From an uncultured Lachnospiraceae bacterium (GTDB taxonomy: Bacteria > Bacillota > Clostridia > Lachnospirales > Lachnospiraceae), in the NCBI GenBank assembly GCA_947177925.1, contig CAMWWJ010000213.1, positions 1 through 6,115 on the forward strand: 6,115 bases of DNA, given 5' to 3'. Under the pieces are notes generated by a model. The model was not told the DNA's origin, searched no databases, and saw only the letters and a program-made list of their open reading frames with translations. Of the stretch, positions 1-4,077 are shown piece after piece; within the stretch, counting starts at the first letter, position 1, and each line of letters begins with the position of its first letter. Made by a program: the position numbers and the translations under genes.

Positions 1-253
1 GCTCTTCCGGTTTGACACTATCCTGTTTTGAAGCCTCTTCCGGTTCTTTTTCCAAATCAACATCTGTTTCTTCTATTTCCTTCTCCACAAGCCTGGTCTT
101 ATAATTTTTATCATACTTTAATAATAATCCTGCCGCATATTCTGCAACTATGGCCCCCTGCTCTTCTGACATATCCGGTATAGCATTACCACAACCGCTT
201 AGTCCCATCATCATGGCCATCATACAAAAAGTAGCTGTCATTTTCTTTTTCAT
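1..253 (-). CDS. Small acidic lipoprotein, 3' part cut off by window edge
   Basis: I translated this frame by hand; it gives 84 codons and stays open to the left edge. It starts at an ATG at 251-253 with a GAGG ribosome binding site at 261-264, six bases upstream. The N-terminus is a lipoprotein signal peptide: MKKK, a short Met-rich hydrophobic core (residues 5-17), then the lipobox L18-S19-G20-C21. Cys21 should be lipidated and the mature protein anchored on the outer face of the membrane. The mature part begins with a short helix-like stretch (about residues 28-52, including AAGLLLKYDKNY) and continues as a Glu/Asp/Lys-rich, probably disordered segment to at least residue 84. The gene starts 46 bp after the histidine kinase gene with no terminator between, so it is probably in the same operon. 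I do not recognise the family. A surface target or accessory of the sensor kinase is inference only. Confidence 0.85.
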   Translation of the reverse strand, partial: MKKKMTATFCMMAMMMGLSGCGNAIPDMSEEQGAIVAEYAAGLLLKYDKNYKTRLVEKEIEETDVDLEKEPEEASKQDSVKPEE

Positions 254-299
254 GCGCTTTCCTCACATCTTTTGATTTTTTCTTCTAATTATTTTACCA

Positions 300-1769
300 C
301 TATTCCGTTGCAAGTTCAAACCAAAATTCCACACCGTTTTCATAATTGATAACTCCATAGCCCTGATTCATGGATTCCATAATTGCCTTTACAATGGAAA
401 GCCCTACTCCACTGCCTCCATACTCTCTTGTGCGGGCCTTATCCACCTTGTAAAATTTCTCCCATATCAAAGGCAGCGATTCTTCCGGAATAGGTGCTCC
501 TGTATTGAAAACGGATACTCTTACTTTCTCTGGAAGCCTCTCGATTTTTATATCAATCGTCTTTTCTCTTATAGCATGATTCATGGCATTGGTAAAGTAA
601 TTCATAAATACTTCTTCTACTTTGAATTCATCTCCCCAGACATACACAGGCTCATTGCAATGAAATTCCACCTTCACATCATTCTGCCTGATGAGAATAT
701 CCGCTGATTGGATGTAATTTTCAATCAGTTCATGTAAGTCAAATCTCTCCATGGTAACTACGTCATTTCCGAATTCCAATTGATTCAATGTAAGAAGCTT
801 CTTTACCATAATATTCATTTTACCGGCTTCATCCATAATTACATCACAATAAAAGTCCCGGCTGGAATCGTCATCATTGATTCCCATTTTCAGTCCTTCC
901 GCATACCCCATAATGAGCGCAATGGGCGTTTTCAATTCATGCGATACGTTGGAGAGGAATTCTTTCCTCATCTCGTCGATTTTTTCTTTTTGACGAATAT
1001 CATTCTTCAGTTCATTATTGGCTGTTTTTAATTCGGAAATCGTCTTTTCCAACGTATCAGACAATTGATTGATATGCTCTCCTAAAATACCAATTTCATT
1101 TTTGTCGTTTCCTGTATATTTTGCATCAAAATCCAGATTCTTCATCCTTTCCGATATTTTAGCTAACTGCAGGATAGGCTTCGTCACCCTGCCCGTTATG
1201 GTCATAGTCAAAAATGCGCTGATTATGACAGCCCCGATTCCAACATATGCCAAAAACTGATTGGATATTTTAACACTGTCCCTGATGCTTTCCACTGATG
1301 AACGGAGCAAAAACAAATTGCCGTTTTCCAGCATTCCCCACATTTCAATATAATTGCTGTTTGTATCTTTGTCAAAGCTCTGTTGAACTACATATGCTTC
1401 CTCTTCTTCTAAAATCTTATCAGGCTCATACATCCCCATAACACTTTCCAGTAATTGGCTGATCATTCTTTTATAATCATTTACCGAGCTTAAAATCAAT
1501 TTTGATTCTGCATCCATTACTATGATATTCATATTATAGGTGGCACATATTTTCTGGAATTCATAATAAAATTCTTTTGAACTGAGCGTACCCTTTTTTG
1601 CCGCATAGTTAATACTTGCATAGGCATTTTTTAAATCCGCTTCTTTATTTTGAACATAATACTTTTCCAGAAAAATACTATTAAGAAACCAGCACAATAA
1701 AATTGTGCCGGCCATAAGTCCAATAAAAATAATTGCAAATTGTCTTTTTATGGAATGCTTGTATTTCAT
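300..1769 (-). CDS. Membrane sensor histidine kinase (OmpR-partner type)
   Basis: This 489-residue protein is the sensor of a two-component pair: it autophosphorylates on histidine and passes the phosphate to the regulator encoded just upstream. Visible parts in order are: a membrane segment at about 10-34; an extracytoplasmic sensor region of about 135 residues (35-170) without recognisable binding residues; a second membrane segment at about 171-193; a HAMP linker at about 194-247 starting TGRVTKP; a coiled segment; the HisKA H-box FLSNVSHELKTPI with phospho-acceptor His277; an N-box with Asn390 and Asn394; a G1-like NTG at 422-424; and a G2 box GGSGVGLSIV at 451-460. All catalytic motifs are present, so it should be active. 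The ATG overlaps the regulator's TGA by four bases (ATGA), and a GAGG site lies at 1777-1780, which implies translational coupling. The layout resembles VanS/PhoR-like kinases, but the signal cannot be read from the sequence. Confidence 0.96.
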   Translation of the reverse strand: MKYKHSIKRQFAIIFIGLMAGTILLCWFLNSIFLEKYYVQNKEADLKNAYASINYAAKKGTLSSKEFYYEFQKICATYNMNIIVMDAESKLILSSVNDYKRMISQLLESVMGMYEPDKILEEEEAYVVQQSFDKDTNSNYIEMWGMLENGNLFLLRSSVESIRDSVKISNQFLAYVGIGAVIISAFLTMTITGRVTKPILQLAKISERMKNLDFDAKYTGNDKNEIGILGEHINQLSDTLEKTISELKTANNELKNDIRQKEKIDEMRKEFLSNVSHELKTPIALIMGYAEGLKMGINDDDSSRDFYCDVIMDEAGKMNIMVKKLLTLNQLEFGNDVVTMERFDLHELIENYIQSADILIRQNDVKVEFHCNEPVYVWGDEFKVEEVFMNYFTNAMNHAIREKTIDIKIERLPEKVRVSVFNTGAPIPEESLPLIWEKFYKVDKARTREYGGSGVGLSIVKAIMESMNQGYGVINYENGVEFWFELATE

Positions 1770-2446
1770 TCTTCTACCTCAAACTTATACCCCATGCCCC
1801 AGATAGTCTTAATACAGTTTCCCCGTTCGCCCATTTTGCTTCTAAGCTTCTTCACATGAGTGTCTATGGTTCTGGCATCTCCAAAGTAATCATAGTTCCA
1901 TACATGGTCTAAAATCTTTTCCCTGGATAATGCAATTCCCTTATTTTCCAAAAAATAAGTAAGAAGCTCAAATTCCTTATAGCTAAGGTCTACCTGCTTT
2001 TCTCCAATAGTAACAATATGGGCTGTTTTATCAATGGTAATCTGACCTACCTGCACTAATTCCTCCGATGTGCCGCTTCCAGTCCTTCGAAGCACTGCCT
2101 CTACTCTTGCAACCATAATCTTTGGGCTAAAGGGCTTTGTGATATATTCATCCACACCGTATTGGAATCCTTTCAGCTCGTCCTGCTCATCCGCCTTTGC
2201 TGTCAACATGATGATGGGAACCTTCGAATATTCTCGGATTTCCTTACAAACCTGATAGCCATCCATCTTAGGCATCATCACATCAAGCAGAATCAGGGAA
2301 ATATCCTTTTCCTGAAAAAAAACATCCAATGCCTGGGCGCCATCCTCCGCTTCTAACACCTCATAATTGTTTTTGGTCAGAAAGTCCTTTACAAGCTTTC
2401 TCATTCTGCTTTCATCATCTACAACGAGAATTTTCAATTTTTCCAT
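1766..2446 (-). CDS. OmpR/PhoB-family response regulator
   Basis: This 226-residue DNA-binding regulator is phosphorylated by the kinase encoded immediately downstream. The receiver domain (about 3-120) has the acidic pair Asp10/Asp11, phospho-acceptor Asp55 in LLDVMMPKMDGY, Thr82 and Lys104 in the KPF motif. The OmpR-type winged helix fills about 128-225, with the family's LSYKEFELLTYF, DARTIDTHVKKLRSKM and WGMGYKFE signatures. I chose the ATG at 2444-2446 because an AGAGGTG ribosome binding site sits five bases upstream and the protein then begins MEKLKILVVDD, as family members do. A longer frame from a TTG at 2497 adds 17 residues with no homology-like character and no binding site. The gene lies 83 bp after the stop of the 185-residue gene. 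It is complete, with no damage visible. The target genes are unknown; autoregulation is plausible given the repeats upstream. Confidence 0.96.
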   Translation of the reverse strand: MEKLKILVVDDESRMRKLVKDFLTKNNYEVLEAEDGAQALDVFFQEKDISLILLDVMMPKMDGYQVCKEIREYSKVPIIMLTAKADEQDELKGFQYGVDEYITKPFSPKIMVARVEAVLRRTGSGTSEELVQVGQITIDKTAHIVTIGEKQVDLSYKEFELLTYFLENKGIALSREKILDHVWNYDYFGDARTIDTHVKKLRSKMGERGNCIKTIWGMGYKFEVEE

Positions 2447-2451
2447 TCCTG

Positions 2452-2458
2452 CACCTCT
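2452..2458 (-). promoter_or_regulatory. Ribosome binding site of the response regulator
   Basis: On the minus strand this reads AGAGGTG, five bases ahead of the ATG at 2446. It decides the start of the regulator against the longer TTG-initiated frame at 2497, which has no comparable site. Confidence 0.85.
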
Positions 2459-2476
2459 TACATAATTTGTGAAGTT

Positions 2477-2506
2477 ATCATGTATGTTAGCAGACAAGTA
2501 TGTAAA
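2477..2506 (-). promoter_or_regulatory. Weak candidate promoter for the regulator–kinase–lipoprotein operon
   Basis: The minus strand shows TTTACA (2501-2506, five of six matches to the -35 consensus), an 18-base spacer and CATGAT (2477-2482, four of six to the -10). A start near 2470 would leave a leader of about 25 bases with the ribosome binding site. The -10 is poor and lacks the leading T, so the promoter may be activator-dependent, or the operon may be read through from the upstream gene. The palindrome at 2505-2531 sits immediately upstream of the -35 box, where OmpR-type activators often bind; that link is inference. Confidence 0.3.
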
Positions 2507-2531
2507 AATTGTGAAATTCTTTTACAATTTT
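2505..2531. repeat. 27-bp AT-rich inverted repeat (operator or weak terminator)
   Basis: The arms at 2505-2516 (AAAATTGTGAAA) and 2520-2531 (TTTTACAATTTT) are 12 bases each around a 3-base centre and match at 11 of 12 positions. The repeat includes the last bases of the 185-residue gene's TAA stop (2530-2532). On the minus-strand transcript the hairpin is followed by a run of five T, so it could work as a weak terminator, but the stem has only two G/C pairs. Its position next to a candidate -35 box makes an operator an equal possibility. Confidence 0.6.
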
Positions 2532-3087
2532 ATTCTGCAAAAAGCTCCTTTTCCTTTTCCCGCACAGCCGCTTCTCTATCCTGTAATTCCTGTTCCCACT
2601 GGGCATATTGGTTGGTAATCGCTGTCCTATAGTTGATGATATTCGCATTTTCCCCTGTTAATGTAATAATAAACAGTATGACAATAATAAATGCCAGTAA
2701 TAAATTCAAAATGGTAGAAAATTTCAATTTCTCTTTGATTTCCTTCTGGGAGCGAATCTGTACCTTTACTTTTGTTGTTTCCTCAGGCTGTTTTGTAAGG
2801 GACAATCTGGAGCGAATCGGAATGGGTTTTAAGATAAAATCACTATTTGCTTCTTTCATCTCAATCAAATGCTCCTGAAGCTTTTTTAAATAAAGCTCTC
2901 CGATAACGGTCTCAAACACATTGTTTTCTATTGCCTTATTATAAACCATGGAAACAGCTTCAAAATTATTGTAATTCAGCTTCTTATCAATTGCCCGGAT
3001 TTTGTTTTCATCATTTTTTGCTGCTTTCGCTTCCGCATCCGTTGCAAATTCAAAACCTCCAGCTATATAATCGTCTTTTAGCGCCAT
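2530..3087 (-). CDS. Unknown single-pass membrane protein with charged C-terminal helix
   Basis: I do not recognise this 185-residue protein. The start is an ATG with an AAGGAG ribosome binding site six bases upstream. The N-terminal 120 residues are soluble and highly charged, with a predicted helical stretch around 40-80 and a basic segment KVKVQIRSQKEIKEKLK just before the membrane. A single strong hydrophobic segment spans about 124-143. The remaining 40 residues include an Asn-rich linker and a Glu/Lys-rich helix (about 155-184) that could form a coiled coil. By the positive-inside rule the N-terminal domain is cytoplasmic and the C-terminal helix outside. There is no signal peptide, cysteine pair or catalytic motif. 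It has its own promoter directly after the ssrA terminator, and the regulator–kinase operon follows on the same strand. A structural or scaffold role near the envelope fits the architecture but is inference. Confidence 0.9.
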   Translation of the reverse strand: MALKDDYIAGGFEFATDAEAKAAKNDENKIRAIDKKLNYNNFEAVSMVYNKAIENNVFETVIGELYLKKLQEHLIEMKEANSDFILKPIPIRSRLSLTKQPEETTKVKVQIRSQKEIKEKLKFSTILNLLLAFIIVILFIITLTGENANIINYRTAITNQYAQWEQELQDREAAVREKEKELFAE

Positions 3088-3110
3088 AACAATCTCCTTA
3101 CATCCATAAA

Positions 3111-3139
3111 ATTATAGGAAAACAAAAAAATTTAAGCAA
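3111..3139 (-). promoter_or_regulatory. Sigma-A-type promoter of the 185-residue membrane protein gene
   Basis: On the minus strand there is a perfect -10 TATAAT (3111-3116), a 17-base spacer and a weak -35 TTGCTT (3134-3139, matching the first three consensus bases). Transcription would begin near 3104, giving a leader of under 20 bases that already carries the ribosome binding site. The -35 box lies in one arm of the ssrA terminator hairpin and the T-run forms the spacer. Confidence 0.65.
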
Positions 3140-3163
3140 TACATATAATATACTTGCTTAAAT
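3124..3163 (-). terminator. Intrinsic terminator of ssrA
   Basis: A perfect 10-bp inverted repeat (ATTTAAGCAA at 3154-3163 in minus-strand reading, TTGCTTAAAT at 3130-3139) encloses a 14-base loop. In the minus-strand transcript it is followed directly by seven T (3124-3130). It lies 21 bases past the mature tmRNA 3' end. The opposite strand also shows six T after the hairpin (3165-3170), so it could act in both directions, although no plus-strand gene is seen here. Confidence 0.88.
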
Positions 3164-3184
3164 CTTTTTTGTAAATAGTAATCA

Positions 3185-3522
3185 TGGAGTAGACGGGAGT
3201 CGAACCCGTGTCCAAAAGCCCATTCCCTGTACTTCTACTATCATAGTCAGTTCTTTTTCATTCCCTCTGCCTGCCGGGAACTAACACCCTGCAGGTTTTA
3301 GTAGCTTCATTGTACGCCCACAGGCTCAAAGCTTTGCCCATGTCGTTTCCTACATAGTCGATGCCCGGTTCTTAATGTGTAGGTGCACTAAGGCGGACAC
3401 GCTGCAACTAGGCAGCGAATGCTAAATTATCTTCAGCGTTTATATTTATTGTCGTGATTTGACGCATCACCTGCGGATAGCTTCTCCAGCTGCAAGACCC
3501 CTGTCGAAACCTTTACTACCCC
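3185..3522 (-). ncRNA. ssrA: Transfer-messenger RNA (tmRNA)
   Basis: tmRNA with SmpB rescues ribosomes stalled on mRNA without a stop codon and appends a degradation tag. The mature 5' end GGGGTAG (from 3522) pairs over 7 bp, with one G-U, to CTACTCC near the 3' end, forming the tRNA-like acceptor stem. The 5' region carries the hallmark GGTTTCGACAGGGG, and the 3' region has a T arm with stem ACGGG/CCCGT around loop TTCGACT. A likely first pseudoknot lies at 3454-3475 (stem CGCA/TGCG, then GTGA/TCAC). The tag reading frame follows at 3408-3437, and its stop lies in a GCTGC/GCAGC hairpin. The length of 338 bases before CCA is normal for a one-piece tmRNA. The discriminator is the A at 3185 and is followed by TGA, so CCA is not encoded and must be added by tRNA nucleotidyltransferase. 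Promoter and terminator flank it; smpB is the upstream neighbour. Confidence 0.97.
3408..3437 (-). other. tmRNA tag-peptide reading frame (AEDNLAFAA, stop)
   Basis: Within the tmRNA, codons GCT GAA GAT AAT TTA GCA TTC GCT GCC TAG encode AEDNLAFAA. The C-terminal Ala-Ala is the usual end recognised by ClpXP-type proteases. The GCT resume codon is chosen because TAAAC precedes it, similar in position to the TAGTC ahead of the E. coli resume codon. The frame stays open upstream (AAT ATA AAC), so a tag with extra residues such as NAEDNLAFAA cannot be excluded; the 16-base gap from the proposed pseudoknot is somewhat long. Confidence 0.8.
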
Positions 3523-3549
3523 GTATTCAGTTTTCTTTGCTGCCTATTT

Positions 3550-3578
3550 AGTATATCGGTATTCTTGCTTTCCGTCCA
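3550..3578 (-). promoter_or_regulatory. Promoter of ssrA
   Basis: In the smpB–ssrA gap the minus strand has TGGACG (3573-3578, four of six -35 matches), a 17-base spacer and TATACT (3550-3555, five of six -10 matches). A start near 3544 would give a roughly 22-base precursor leader, to be removed by RNase P to leave the mature GGGG end at 3522. No terminator is seen between smpB and this point, so read-through from rnr–smpB may also contribute. Confidence 0.7.
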
Positions 3579-3595
3579 TAGGGAAAAACAGGATT

Positions 3596-4060
3596 TTATA
3601 AATTTTTAATTTTAAATTCCTTCTGCGCCTCTCTCCTTTGATCCTTTTTGGCAATGTCCTGGCGTTTATCGTATAATTTCTTGCCTCTTGCAAGACCTAC
3701 CTCCATTTTTGCCTTTCCATCCTTAAAATATACCTGCAGCGGCACTAAAGTATACCCCTTTTCTGCAAGTTTCCCTGCAAGCTTATTTATTTCCGATTTA
3801 TGGAACAAAAGCTTTCGGATTCTCAAAGGATCCTTATTAAAGATATTTCCTTTTTCATATGGGCTGATATTCATACCATAAATAAAGGCTTCTCCCTTTT
3901 CAATCCGGATAAAGGCTTCTTTTATGCTGCATTTCCCCATGCGCAGGGATTTCACTTCCGTACCGTGCATCACCAGCCCCGCTTCATATTTCTCATCAAT
4001 AAAGAAATCAAAATATGCCTTTTTATTATTTGCTACCAGTTTTCCCTGTTCTTTGCTCAT
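3596..4060 (-). CDS. smpB: SsrA-binding protein SmpB
   Basis: SmpB binds the tRNA-like end of tmRNA and places it in the empty A site of stalled ribosomes, standing in for the missing anticodon arm. The 154 residues match the usual length of about 150-160. Family signatures are clear: NKKAYFDFFIDEKYEAGLVM (12-31) running into HGTEVKSLR (32-40), GEAFIYGMNISPY (56-68), a conserved PLQVYFKDGKAKMEVGLARGKKLYDKR (107-133), and a basic C-terminal tail (134-152) of the type that enters the mRNA channel as a helix. I chose the ATG at 4058-4060 because AGGTGG lies five bases upstream; an in-frame GTG at 4069 overlaps that binding site and would add only three residues. The gene begins 17 bp after the rnr stop, and its RNA partner ssrA follows, so protein and RNA are encoded side by side. 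Confidence 0.98.
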   Translation of the reverse strand: MSKEQGKLVANNKKAYFDFFIDEKYEAGLVMHGTEVKSLRMGKCSIKEAFIRIEKGEAFIYGMNISPYEKGNIFNKDPLRIRKLLFHKSEINKLAGKLAEKGYTLVPLQVYFKDGKAKMEVGLARGKKLYDKRQDIAKKDQRREAQKEFKIKNL

Positions 4061-4065
4061 TTTTT

Positions 4066-4071
4066 CCACCT
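4066..4071 (-). promoter_or_regulatory. Ribosome binding site of smpB
   Basis: The minus strand reads AGGTGG, five bases ahead of the ATG at 4060. It contains the GTG that could otherwise be taken as the start, which favours the ATG. It lies in the 17-bp gap after rnr. Confidence 0.75.
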
Positions 4072-4077
4072 GCCTTA

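Noticed and set aside
720..850. Kinase G1 box with Asn422 in place of the usual Asp as a sign of an inactive kinase
   Set aside because: The N-x-G form followed by an intact lid and G2 box is a recurrent variant in Firmicute kinases of this type. His277, the N-box and the G2 glycines are all present.
2447..2497. Seventeen-codon N-terminal extension of the response regulator from a TTG at 2497
   Set aside because: It has no ribosome binding site, does not resemble receiver-domain N-termini, and the internal ATG at 2446 has a strong AGAGGTG site and the standard MEKLKILVVDD start.
3540..3600. Terminator between smpB and ssrA
   Set aside because: I found no stable GC-containing hairpin followed by a T-run in this gap, only the ssrA promoter elements.
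4061..4069. GTG start of smpB three codons upstream
   Set aside because: The GTG is part of the AGGTGG ribosome binding site of the ATG at 4060, and the only purine-rich stretch upstream of it is too close.
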